A stretch of DNA of 53,531 nt. It comes from an uncultured Phascolarctobacterium sp. (GTDB lineage: Bacteria; Bacillota; Negativicutes; Acidaminococcales; Acidaminococcaceae). The translations under genes were made by a program, and so were the position numbers. Shown here one piece after another: positions 8,598 to 16,216 of the stretch (positions are counted from its first letter, which is position 1; each line of letters begins with the position of its first letter). Under the pieces are notes generated by a model. That model saw nothing but the letters and a program-made list of their open reading frames with translations, ran no database searches and was not told the DNA's origin. The stretch lies in NCBI GenBank assembly GCA_900544795.1, contig UQWM01000016.1, forward strand, positions 1 through 53,531, read 5' to 3'.

Positions 8598-9965
8598 ATG
8601 AAAAAATATGATGCTTTGATCATTGGTTTTGGCAAGGGCGGCAAAACTTTAGCTGCTGCCCTTGGCAAAAAGGGCCAGCAGGTCGCCCTTATCGAACAAT
8701 CACCGCTCATGTACGGCGGCACCTGCATCAATATTGGTTGTATCCCCACCAAAAAGCTTATCCACACGGCCGCCGAAGCTAAAAAACTGGCAACCGGCTA
8801 TGACGAAAAAAGCAATTTCTACACTGCGGCCATCGCAGAAAAAAACGCGCTGACCCAACTACTGCGACAGAAAAATTATCATAATGTGGCTGCCTACGCC
8901 GATATTTATACCGGCCGAGCCAGCTTCCTGTCAGACCACACCGTGCAAGTGGCTCTGCCAGATGAGACAATTATTTTACATGGTGAAAAAATCTTTATCA
9001 ATACCGGCTCCGAGTCGGTCATCCCGCCCATACCCGGCCTGCAAAGCAGCAACCGTGTTTATACCAGCACCACTATGATGGAGCTGACTACGCTGCCCCA
9101 GCGGCTGGTCATCGTTGGCGGCGGCTACATTGGACTGGAATTTGCCGCCATGTATGCTAACTACGGCTCCATGGTCACCGTGCTGGAATACGGCCCCGAC
9201 TTTATCCCCCGCGAAGACAGGGATATTGCCGATGCCATTCAAAGCCGTCTGGAAGCTTTGGGCATCCGTTTCGTCTTTAACGCTCAGGCGACCGAAATAA
9301 CCGATCAGCTCGACCAGAGCAGTGTCAGTTATCTGGATCGCAGCAGCGGCGATTCCATCACCATCCCTGCCGACGCCATTTTGATCGCAGCCGGCCGCAA
9401 AGCAGCTACCTCCGGACTGAACCTGGAAGCAGCCGGCGTCGACGTCAACCAACGGGGAGAGATCATCGTCAATGAACTTCTGCAAACCAGCGTACCCCAT
9501 ATCTGGGCCCTGGGTGACGTTAAAGGCGGCCTGCAATTTACCTATATCTCCTTAGATGACTTCCGGATCGTCAGCGACCAGCTTTTCGGCAGCGGCAGCC
9601 GCACTACGGCCAACCGTGGCCCCGTACCCTACGCCGTCTTCCTTGACCCGGTTTTTGCCCGCGTCGGCCTTAGCGAAACGGAAGCAGTGCAAGCAGGCTA
9701 CAAAATCAAGATCGCCAAAGTTGCCGAAGCTGCAAGCCCCCGGGCCCGTTTATTCGGCGAACCATCAGGCGTCCTTAAAGCCGTCGTCGATGCCAAAACC
9801 AACAAGATCCTCGGCGCAGCCTTTTTATGCAGTGAGGCCTCGGAAATCATTAACCTAATCCAGCTGGCTATGAAAAGTGGCCTTGATTATACTGCCCTGC
9901 GCGACAATATTTACACCCATCCCTCCATGAGCGAATTTTTGAATGACCTTTTCGCTACGATTTGA
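8598..9965 (+). CDS. rclA: RclA-like flavin disulfide reductase (hypothiocyanous acid / reactive chlorine defence)
   Basis: 455 residues. An N-terminal FAD Rossmann motif (LIIGFGKGGKTLA) is followed by the redox pair Cys43/Cys48 in GGTCINIGCIPTKK, the NAD(P) motif IVGGGYIGLEFA, ALGDVKGGLQFTYISLDDFRI, and the C-terminal dimer domain ending THPSMSEFLNDLF. The redox motif, the GLQFTYISLDD block and the C-terminal end agree closely with my recollection of E. coli RclA, whose homologues reduce hypothiocyanous acid with NADPH. This is a family inference, not a database search. A general dihydrolipoamide or mercuric reductase is less likely because those signatures differ. The two genes downstream support a redox-stress operon. 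Confidence 0.85.
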   Translation: MKKYDALIIGFGKGGKTLAAALGKKGQQVALIEQSPLMYGGTCINIGCIPTKKLIHTAAEAKKLATGYDEKSNFYTAAIAEKNALTQLLRQKNYHNVAAYADIYTGRASFLSDHTVQVALPDETIILHGEKIFINTGSESVIPPIPGLQSSNRVYTSTTMMELTTLPQRLVIVGGGYIGLEFAAMYANYGSMVTVLEYGPDFIPREDRDIADAIQSRLEALGIRFVFNAQATEITDQLDQSSVSYLDRSSGDSITIPADAILIAAGRKAATSGLNLEAAGVDVNQRGEIIVNELLQTSVPHIWALGDVKGGLQFTYISLDDFRIVSDQLFGSGSRTTANRGPVPYAVFLDPVFARVGLSETEAVQAGYKIKIAKVAEAASPRARLFGEPSGVLKAVVDAKTNKILGAAFLCSEASEIINLIQLAMKSGLDYTALRDNIYTHPSMSEFLNDLFATI

Positions 9966-9981
9966 TTAGAAGGAGTACATT

Positions 9982-10437
9982 ATGAGCCAACAATATCCTT
10001 TCCACTGCAATATCGCCCAAGCCCTCAATATCATCGGCGATAAATGGTCGCTGCTCATTTTGCACGGCATCATGATCGGCCACCACACCTATAAAGAGAT
10101 CTCGGATGGGCTTGAAGGCAGCATTGCCAGCAACCTGCTCTCCAACCGCCTGAAGGCTCTGGAAGCCGACGGTCTGATCAGCAGCGAGCTGTACCAAAAG
10201 CACCCGCCCCGTTACCGCTATACACTGACCCCTGCCGGTGAAGACCTGAACATCGTCTTTAACAGCATGGTGCTTTGGGGCGAAAAGCATCTTACTACCT
10301 GCTACAAACGACTGGTACACACATCTTGTAGGCATACTGTCGAAACCCAGTACTATTGCCCTCATTGCCAAACTGTTGTCCCCCACGATCAATTAACGGT
10401 CATAGCTGCCGATATAAAGGAGAAAAACAATGAGTAG
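9982..10437 (+). CDS. HxlR-family (DUF24) redox-type transcriptional regulator
   Basis: 151 residues. The winged helix has the family pattern AQALNIIGDKWSLLILHGI, then SNLLSNRLKALEADGLI and RYRYTLTPAGEDL. Cys9, just before the first helix, occupies the position of the redox-sensing cysteine of YodB/HypR-type proteins. The C-terminal tail adds SCRH and YYCPHC, a possible zinc or thiol site not universal in the family. It begins 17 bases after the reductase gene and overlaps the next gene by 8 bases. Control of this operon by oxidised thiols is inferred from the family and the gene order. Confidence 0.85.
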   Translation: MSQQYPFHCNIAQALNIIGDKWSLLILHGIMIGHHTYKEISDGLEGSIASNLLSNRLKALEADGLISSELYQKHPPRYRYTLTPAGEDLNIVFNSMVLWGEKHLTTCYKRLVHTSCRHTVETQYYCPHCQTVVPHDQLTVIAADIKEKNNE

Positions 10438-10861
10438 ATGGAGTATTTTCGCATTATGTATCGTCGCCGCTGTCGGCATCTGGCTCTTCAGTAAAGGCTC
10501 TTGTCCCCTTAGTGCTATGGGCCAAGGACAGGTAACAGAGATCAAGAACCCACGTTACCAAAAAGTCACCGCCCAACAGGTCAAAGAACGTTTAGATAAA
10601 GGCGATAAACTATTCATTGTCGATGTACGTACTAAAGAAGAATACGCTGAAGGACACGTTCCCGGCAGCTACCTGATCCCTTACGACGAGATCGAAGCCC
10701 AGGTAGCGCAGCTGCCCCAGGAAAAAAATGCCGACGTGATTGTTTACTGCCGCAGCGGACGCCGCAGCGAGATCGCAGCCAAATCCCTCATATCCTTAGG
10801 CTACACCAATGTTGCCGATATGGGCGCTGTCAGCAGCTGGACCTACGGCTTGGAAAAATAA
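10430..10861 (+). CDS. Membrane-anchored rhodanese-like sulfurtransferase
   Basis: 143 residues. One N-terminal membrane helix (about 4-22, WSIFALCIVAAVGIWLF) is followed by a single rhodanese domain with FIVDVRTKEEYAEGHVPGS and the active-site loop VIVYCRSGRRSE (Cys107). Rhodaneses carry sulfur as a persulfide; a membrane anchor with the domain probably outside fits disposal of cyanide, thiocyanate-derived or sulfane sulfur. Pairing with an RclA-like enzyme is suggestive because hypothiocyanous acid derives from thiocyanate. Its start overlaps the regulator stop. A strong terminator follows. Confidence 0.87.
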   Translation: MSRWSIFALCIVAAVGIWLFSKGSCPLSAMGQGQVTEIKNPRYQKVTAQQVKERLDKGDKLFIVDVRTKEEYAEGHVPGSYLIPYDEIEAQVAQLPQEKNADVIVYCRSGRRSEIAAKSLISLGYTNVADMGAVSSWTYGLEK

Positions 10862-10872
10862 TTTTACATAAA

Positions 10873-10902
10873 AAAAGACGAGTTCAGTTGAACTCGTCTT
10901 TT
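10873..10902. terminator. Bidirectional terminator between rhodanese and ABC ATPase genes
   Basis: The palindrome AAAAGACGAGTTC / GAACTCGTCTTTT has a tight loop and T-runs on both sides. The two flanking genes converge on it. Confidence 0.88.
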
Positions 10903-10907
10903 ACTTT

Positions 10908-11702
10908 TTAACTCAACAGCAGGCGGTCGCTGTCCAGCATATCGCCGCTGGCCTGCTCAAACATTTTCAGCAGGTCGGGAATAGTCAGGCGCTGTTTTTC
11001 TTCGCCTTCCACGTCGATAATGATCCGCCCGTTATGCAGCATGATCAGCCTGTTGCCACAGCGCAACGCATCACGCATATTATGGGTTATCATCAGGGTC
11101 GTCAAATGATCGCGGTTAACGATGCGCTCGGTCAGTGCCAACACCTTGTCAGCAGTTTTCGGGTCCAGGGCCGCAGTATGCTCGTCCAAAAGCAGCAGCT
11201 TCGGACTGATCAGAGTCGCCATCAAAAGGGTCAGTGCCTGGCGCTGCCCGCCCGAAAGCAAGCCCACCTTCGCCGTCATACGGTCTTCCAACCCCAGGTC
11301 AAGCTCCTGCAATAACTCGCTGAACCAGGCCTGATTATCGCTGTCCAACCCCCATTTCAGCCCCGGAGTTTTGCCCCGGCGAGCCGCGATAGCCAGATTT
11401 TCTTCGATCATCATGCCCGCAGCCGTACCCAGCATCGGGTCCTGAAACACGCGTCCGATATATTTGGCTCGTTTATGTTCGGGCGTTTTAGTAATATCAT
11501 CGCCGTCGATAATTATCTTGCCGCTGTCTACGGGGAAGACCCCAGCGATAGAGTTCATCAATGTAGATTTACCGGCGCCGTTGCCGCCGATAACGGTCAC
11601 GAAATCGCCGGGCTTCAAATGCAGCGACAATCCCTGTAGGGCCTTTTTCTCATTGATCGTGCCGGCAAAAAATGTTTTGCAGATATTTTCAACACGCAGC
11701 AT
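10908..11702 (-). CDS. ABC transporter ATP-binding protein (TrpXYZ-like importer)
   Basis: 264 residues. Walker A is GGNGAGKSTL, the signature LSGGQRQALTL, Walker B LLLLDEHTAALD, and the H-loop ITHNMRDAL. It powers the adjacent permease. The permease TAA stop is immediately followed by this ATG. The set (binding lipoproteins of the ABC_sub_bind family, one permease, one ATPase) resembles the streptococcal tryptophan importer TrpXYZ and other amino-acid importers; the ligand is not established. No T-box or other specific leader was recognised that would identify it. Confidence 0.88.
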   Translation of the reverse strand: MLRVENICKTFFAGTINEKKALQGLSLHLKPGDFVTVIGGNGAGKSTLMNSIAGVFPVDSGKIIIDGDDITKTPEHKRAKYIGRVFQDPMLGTAAGMMIEENLAIAARRGKTPGLKWGLDSDNQAWFSELLQELDLGLEDRMTAKVGLLSGGQRQALTLLMATLISPKLLLLDEHTAALDPKTADKVLALTERIVNRDHLTTLMITHNMRDALRCGNRLIMLHNGRIIIDVEGEEKQRLTIPDLLKMFEQASGDMLDSDRLLLS

Positions 11703-12587
11703 TTATTTCACCGCCTTTCGCAGACCAAGTTTGTTTTTGATAAGCGGCAGCGACAAAGCAAAAGCTACCAAAAGTGCCGTGAACAGCTTTAAATCGTTAG
11801 GCGGCATGCCCATTTGCAGTACGGCTGCAATCACCAGGCGGTACACGATGGAACCCAGCACTACGCTGATAATGCAGTTTTTAAAGCTGCGGGTACCAAA
11901 CAGCACCTCGCCGATAATGACCGACGCCAAACCAATAACGATGGTGCCGGTGCCCATGCCCACGTCAGCAAAGCCGTTGTTCTGTGCCACCAACGCACCA
12001 CTCAAGGCTACCAGCGCATTACTGATCAGCAAACCTAAAATGATCGTAAAATTGGTATCCACACCCTGGGCACGGATCATCTGCGGATTGAAGCCAGTCG
12101 CACGGATCGCGGCGCCGATCTCCGTACCGAAGAACCAGTAGAGGAGCACGCCTACTAAAAGAGCACTGATAACGCCCACGCACAAAACAGCCTGAGCATT
12201 GCTGAAGCCTCCCAGCTCGCGCACCATCGAAAACACCGTATCGATGCGCAGCAGCGACAGATTAGCCTTACCCATTACCCGCAGATTGACCGAATATAAA
12301 GCGATCATCGTCAAAATACCAGCCAGCAACGCCGGTATTTTCAGTTTAGTGTGCAGCAGTCCAGTCGCCACACCGGCCAACATCCCTGCCAGCATAGCCG
12401 CCACAAAAGCTGCCAGCGGCGAAGCGCCGCCAGCCAACATCGAAGCAGCCACAGCCGCCCCCAGCGGGAAGCTGCCCTCTACCGTCAAATCAGCAATATC
12501 CAAAACCCTGTAAGTTATATATACGCCCAGTGCCATGATCGCCCATAAAAGTCCCTGTGCTATCGTTGGCATCAATAAGTCTACCAT
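11703..12587 (-). CDS. ABC transporter permease (TrpXYZ-like importer)
   Basis: 294 residues with about eight or nine hydrophobic segments, of the branched-chain-type permease fold (LADLTVEGSFPLGAAV near residue 30 and IRATGFNPQMIRAQGVD in the cytoplasmic coupling region). It forms the membrane channel for the neighbouring ATPase and lipoproteins. AGGAGG lies 7 bases before the ATG. A hairpin with a T-run lies between it and the upstream binding-protein gene, so its expression is probably lower than that of the binding protein. Confidence 0.87.
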   Translation of the reverse strand: MVDLLMPTIAQGLLWAIMALGVYITYRVLDIADLTVEGSFPLGAAVAASMLAGGASPLAAFVAAMLAGMLAGVATGLLHTKLKIPALLAGILTMIALYSVNLRVMGKANLSLLRIDTVFSMVRELGGFSNAQAVLCVGVISALLVGVLLYWFFGTEIGAAIRATGFNPQMIRAQGVDTNFTIILGLLISNALVALSGALVAQNNGFADVGMGTGTIVIGLASVIIGEVLFGTRSFKNCIISVVLGSIVYRLVIAAVLQMGMPPNDLKLFTALLVAFALSLPLIKNKLGLRKAVK

Positions 12588-12618
12588 CTATCTTCCTCCT
12601 AATTATTAACAGTAAAAA

Positions 12619-12650
12619 CGGGTCTCCCCTCTCAGACAAGGAGAAACCCG
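12619..12650 (-). terminator. Attenuating hairpin between binding-protein and permease genes
   Basis: On the minus strand CGGGTTTCTCC pairs with GGAGACCCG (small bulge), followed by TTTTTAC. It lies right after the binding-protein stop and before the permease ribosome site, so it may act as a partial terminator within the operon. Confidence 0.6.
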
Positions 12651-12657
12651 CGCTTGT

Positions 12658-13659
12658 TTATTTAGAGCCTTCTGCCTCTTTCAGCAGATCTTCGGGAATC
12701 TTGATACCGATTTTTTCAGCGTTTTCCTTGTTGATAATGACCTTAAAGGATTTCTGCATCTGTACGGGCATAGTCGCCGGTTTAGCCTTGCCGCTCAAAA
12801 TATCGCCTGCCATCTCGCCGGTCTGTTCACCCAGCTTATAATAGTCGATACCCAACGTAGCCACGCCGCCCGCCATAACCATACCGCCTTCACCGCACAC
12901 TACCGCCAACTTCGCCGGTTCAGTGATCTTAGCCAGGGTCGGCATTGCCGAAGCCAGCACGTTGTCCGTAGGCACATACACCGCGTCTACCTTGCCTACC
13001 AGGCTTTGCGCTGCCTGCTGGATGTCATTGACATTAGAAACAGTAGCCTCTACTATCTCGACGCCATTTGCTGCCGCATACTTTTTCAGCAGATCAACTT
13101 GTAACTGCGAATTGACCTCACTGGAACTGTAGATAGTACCGATAGTTTTAGCGTTAGGAACCAACCGCAGCAACAATTCCAGCTGCTCCTTGATCGGGTT
13201 CATATCGCTGGTACCGGTCACATTGCCCTTGGGCTCGCTGTTAGACGCCACCAGTTTGGCCGCCTCATAATCGGTAACTGCCGTCGCCACGATAGGTATA
13301 TCCTTGGTGGCGTTGGCCATAGTCTGCGCCGCCGGTGTAGCGATAGCGCAGATCAGGTCCACCTTATTGCTGACAAAACGCTGGGCGATATTCTGCAAAT
13401 TCGATTGATCCGCCTGGGCGTTCTGCCTGTCATATTTTACATTCTCATTCTCTTTAAAGCCTTTAGCCGCCATCCCGGCCACAAAACCCTTGTTGGCAGC
13501 ATCCAATGCGTCATGCTCGACCAACTGCACGATCCCTACGTTTACTACCTTCTTACCGCTGTCGGCCGCCTTCTTCTCGCCGCCACAGCCCGCCAAAATT
13601 CCCAGGGCCAAAGTCAGGGCGATGCCCGCAGTCAAAGCACGCATTTTTCTGTTCATCAT
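12658..13659 (-). CDS. ABC substrate-binding lipoprotein, copy 1 (ABC_sub_bind family)
   Basis: 333 residues from the preferred ATG. A lipoprotein signal peptide ends in LGILAGCGG (lipobox LAGC). The mature protein shows the two-lobed PF04392-type pattern: VGIVQLVEHDALDAANKGF, NLQNIAQRFVSNKVDLI, GTIYSSSEVNSQLQVDLLKK and VYVPTDNVLASAMPTL. It captures ligand for the permease/ATPase encoded just downstream. It is closely similar to the next upstream gene, and the two have near-identical promoters, so they arose by tandem duplication. AAGGATGG precedes the ATG; a TTG one codon further upstream is a less likely start. Confidence 0.88.
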   Translation of the reverse strand: MMNRKMRALTAGIALTLALGILAGCGGEKKAADSGKKVVNVGIVQLVEHDALDAANKGFVAGMAAKGFKENENVKYDRQNAQADQSNLQNIAQRFVSNKVDLICAIATPAAQTMANATKDIPIVATAVTDYEAAKLVASNSEPKGNVTGTSDMNPIKEQLELLLRLVPNAKTIGTIYSSSEVNSQLQVDLLKKYAAANGVEIVEATVSNVNDIQQAAQSLVGKVDAVYVPTDNVLASAMPTLAKITEPAKLAVVCGEGGMVMAGGVATLGIDYYKLGEQTGEMAGDILSGKAKPATMPVQMQKSFKVIINKENAEKIGIKIPEDLLKEAEGSK

Positions 13660-13725
13660 CAATCCATCCTTCCATTCTACAAATCTGTATCCTCATCCTT
13701 ACCGAATACATATAACGATGGATTT

Positions 13726-13754
13726 ATTCTATCATTTATTGTCAGAAAATACAA
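13726..13754 (-). promoter_or_regulatory. Promoter of substrate-binding gene copy 1
   Basis: On the minus strand TTGTAT (13754-13749), 17 bases, TAGAAT (13731-13726). The spacer (TTTCTGACAATAAATGA) closely resembles that of the copy 2 promoter, so the duplication included the control region. Confidence 0.65.
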
Positions 13755-13765
13755 ACAAAACAGCA

Positions 13766-13802
13766 AAAACAGGGACATTTCGTAACGAAACATCCCTGTT
13801 TT
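13766..13802 (-). terminator. Terminator after substrate-binding gene copy 2
   Basis: The outer stem AAAACAGGGA / TCCCTGTTTT encloses an inner TTTCG / CGAAA stem. Minus-strand T-runs follow. It ends copy 2 before copy 1 begins, so copy 2 can be made alone. Confidence 0.8.
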
Positions 13803-13807
13803 GTATT

Positions 13808-14809
13808 TTATTTTACGATTTCAGCCTTCGCCAAAATCTCCTGCGGAATAGTGATGCCATTACGTTTAGCAGTAGTTTCGTTCACCACTACCTTAAATTC
13901 CTTTTGGTGCTGGATCGCCATCGTCGCCGGTTTAGCCTTGCCTTGCAATATCTCAGCCGCCATCACGCCGGTCTGTTCGCCCAGCTTGTAATAGTCGATG
14001 CCCAAAGTCGCAAGCCCGCCAGCCTTCACCGGATCGCTTTCGCCGCAGATCACCGGCAGTTTGGCCTCGTCAGTGATAGCCACCAGGGTCGGCATCGCCG
14101 AAGCCATTACATTATCCGTAGGCACATACACAGCGTCCACCTTGCCCAGCAGGCTGTTAGCCGCCTGTTGGATATCGTTGACCGTAGAAACAGTTGCTTC
14201 CACTACGTTGATACCCTTTGCTGCCGCCAGCTTTTTCAGCACATCTACCTGCAGCTGCGAATTGACCTCGCTGGAACTGTAAATAGTGCCGATATTTTTC
14301 GTCTGCGGAGCGATCATAAGCAACAGATCCAGCTGCTGGTCGATCGGGTTCATATCGCTGGTGCCGGTCACATTGCCCTTCGGTTCGCTGTTAGAAGCAG
14401 CCAGCTTGGCTATCTCATAATCAGTTACCGCCGTCGCTACGATAGGGATATCCCTGGTAGCGTTGGCCATGGTCTGTGCCGTCGGCGTAGCGATAGCGCA
14501 GATCAGGTCCACCTTATTGCTCACAAAACGCTGGGCGATATTCTGCAAATTCGATTGATCCGCCTGAGCGTTCTGCCTGTCATATTTTACATTCTCGTTT
14601 TCTTTAAAGCCCTGTGATGCCATACCTGCTACAAAGCCTTTGTTGGCCGCATCCAGAGCGCCGTGCTCAACCAACTGGGCAATACCTACGGTGACCATTT
14701 TTTTACCGCCATCGGCCGCCTTCTTCTCACCGCCACAGCCTGCCAAAGCACCCAGTGCCACAACCAGGGCCAGGCCTGCTGCCAAACTACGCAAATTACT
14801 TTTCTTCAT
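13808..14809 (-). CDS. ABC substrate-binding lipoprotein, copy 2 (ABC_sub_bind family)
   Basis: 333 residues from the ATG that has GAAGG 9 bases before it; two earlier in-frame ATGs lie too close to, or upstream of, that site. The signal peptide ends in LGALAGCGG. The body parallels copy 1 almost block for block (VGIAQLVEHGALDAANKGF, NLQNIAQRFVSNKVDLI, YSSSEVNSQLQVDVLKK, VYVPTDNVMASAMPTL), with differences concentrated in surface stretches and the C-terminus. It has its own promoter and terminator and no permease of its own, so it probably feeds the shared permease, perhaps with another ligand preference or under another condition. Confidence 0.87.
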   Translation of the reverse strand: MKKSNLRSLAAGLALVVALGALAGCGGEKKAADGGKKMVTVGIAQLVEHGALDAANKGFVAGMASQGFKENENVKYDRQNAQADQSNLQNIAQRFVSNKVDLICAIATPTAQTMANATRDIPIVATAVTDYEIAKLAASNSEPKGNVTGTSDMNPIDQQLDLLLMIAPQTKNIGTIYSSSEVNSQLQVDVLKKLAAAKGINVVEATVSTVNDIQQAANSLLGKVDAVYVPTDNVMASAMPTLVAITDEAKLPVICGESDPVKAGGLATLGIDYYKLGEQTGVMAAEILQGKAKPATMAIQHQKEFKVVVNETTAKRNGITIPQEILAKAEIVK

Positions 14810-14868
14810 TGCTACCATCCTTCCATTCTGCAAAATAAACTACACGCCGCACTACTGTGCTACCGCTT

Positions 14869-14897
14869 ATTCTAACATCAATTATCAGAAAAATCAA
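14869..14897 (-). promoter_or_regulatory. Promoter of substrate-binding gene copy 2
   Basis: On the minus strand TTGATT (14897-14892), 17 bases, TAGAAT (14874-14869). The spacer TTTCTGATAATTGATGT parallels that of copy 1. Confidence 0.65.
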
Positions 14898-14926
14898 ACA
14901 GATGGAGCGGGCTGCCTGTCGATAAC

Positions 14927-14954
14927 AAAAGCCCTGCCAAAAGGCAGGGCTTTT
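14927..14954. terminator. Terminator at the end of the dha/lsr-like operon
   Basis: A perfect 12-bp stem (AAAAGCCCTGCC / GGCAGGGCTTTT, loop AAAA) lies 29 bases past the stop of the SorC regulator gene. Confidence 0.88.
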
Positions 14955-14982
14955 CTGCTAGCCAACTTATTATATTTTTACC

Positions 14983-15900
14983 TTAGCACTCTAAAATTTT
15001 ACGAGCCGTAGTTTCCGTTACAAAAAGGTGCGTAAAAAGGCCTGTTTTTAATGCGCCCAGTACCGCACCGGGTGCAGCGCCCAAAGCCAAACCAATGATT
15101 TTGGGGCAACGGCGCAAAGTTCCCAGCGGTACCCGTATGGCGAAGTCGTTTTCGCCGCTGATAAATTCACCCCGCTCATTATAATAATAGGACAAAAAGC
15201 TGCCTACGGCCCGCTGCCGTTTCAGGCTGTCACCAAAGCGCAGAGCCGTGGCTTCGTCGGGAACGCTGGGAAAGTCCCTGATACCGACAAGGGCGGCATC
15301 AAGCTTCTGCCAAACTGCGGCCAACTCGGCGTAAGCCTCTGTGGCTTCAAACTCCTGTCGCTGCTCCATACTATCGGGGAAGGCCGGCACGCCTAAACGG
15401 TAGGCGTGCTTACCGCAGGCAGAGGCCAAAACCTCAGCCAGCTCGTCCACACGGTAGCCTTTGTTGGGGATATGGGCTTTGCCAATAAGCGGCACTACAG
15501 CCCCCGGCTGTTGGCGGGCACATTGCTGCGCCAGCAGGGCGACACTGGCACCTAAAAGGTAACCCCAGCCCAAACCGATATTCCGTTCATATAACAGCTC
15601 ACCCGCCAGATAATCGGCGGCAGCTTTAGCATTTTTTTCAGCTGCGGCCTGCTCTGGGACCACCAGACCGCCCTGCAGGGAAAATTTTGCCTGCAAAGCC
15701 TGCAATAAAGCAGCATCACCTTCTGTTGCACTGCGGATCTCGATATGTACGATACCTACCTCGCGCGCCCGGGCCAGCATTTTGCTGACCAGCGGCCGTG
15801 AAACGCCGATACGCCTGGCGACCTGATCCTGAGTCAGTCCCTGCTCATAATAAAGCCGGGCCACGTTGACAAGATCGGTACGTTCCTTTCTGCTCAGCAA
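14983..15900 (-). CDS. SorC-family transcriptional regulator
   Basis: 305 residues. The N-terminal helix-turn-helix (LVNVARLYYEQGLTQDQVA, then RIGVSRPLVSKMLARA) is followed by a SorC/CggR-type sugar-phosphate-binding domain. The start is a TTG one base after the preceding VOC-like gene stop, and no ATG lies near, so translation is probably coupled. SorC proteins, including the quorum regulator LsrR, bind phosphorylated sugars and usually repress the operon that makes or consumes them. As last gene of the dhaL-dhaK-lsrF-like-VOC operon it most likely controls that operon. Confidence 0.85.
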   Translation of the reverse strand: MLSRKERTDLVNVARLYYEQGLTQDQVARRIGVSRPLVSKMLARAREVGIVHIEIRSATEGDAALLQALQAKFSLQGGLVVPEQAAAEKNAKAAADYLAGELLYERNIGLGWGYLLGASVALLAQQCARQQPGAVVPLIGKAHIPNKGYRVDELAEVLASACGKHAYRLGVPAFPDSMEQRQEFEATEAYAELAAVWQKLDAALVGIRDFPSVPDEATALRFGDSLKRQRAVGSFLSYYYNERGEFISGENDFAIRVPLGTLRRCPKIIGLALGAAPGAVLGALKTGLFTHLFVTETTARKILEC

Positions 15901-15901
15901 T

Positions 15902-16216
15902 TTATTTAACTTCCATCAGTTCCATTAAAATGCCGTCTTTCATAATAAAAGCAAGACGGGTGTTTTCGTCAGCGAACCAGGGCTCAACCACAACGGTGTT
16001 GGCTTTGATCTGCTCGTCCATATCGTCTACTTTGTAGGCCACGTGTACCATAGTCTGCAATTCTTTCGGCAGCGGCGAGTCTTTTTCAAAGCGCAGGTAT
16101 TCGATAGCAAATTCGTTGGTTTCAGGGCCTACGATATGGGTCTTGATGGCTTCGGCATACATAGCGCCGTCCATAACTTTATCGGTGGGCACGCCCACGT
16201 GCATAAATTGTTTCAT
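15902..16216 (-). CDS. Small VOC/glyoxalase-like protein of the dha/lsr-like operon
   Basis: 104 residues, no signal peptide. It starts FMHVGVPTDK, has MVHVAYKVDDMDEQIKA in the middle and ends with RLAFIMKDGILMELMEV. This beta-alpha-beta-beta-beta pattern with spaced His and a terminal Glu suggests half of a vicinal-oxygen-chelate (glyoxalase/isomerase) fold. Such proteins bind a divalent metal and act on vicinal dicarbonyls or diols. The function is not established. Its ATG overlaps the aldolase stop (TAATG), so it is made with that enzyme and may act on the same intermediate, for instance as an isomerase in the place LsrG holds in the AI-2 pathway. Confidence 0.65.
   Translation of the reverse strand: MKQFMHVGVPTDKVMDGAMYAEAIKTHIVGPETNEFAIEYLRFEKDSPLPKELQTMVHVAYKVDDMDEQIKANTVVVEPWFADENTRLAFIMKDGILMELMEVK

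Noticed and set aside
13490..14617. Long open frame (about 375 codons) on the plus strand
   Set aside because: It lies opposite the two binding-protein genes, has no ribosome site, and its His/Arg/Ser-rich sequence is typical of an antisense frame.
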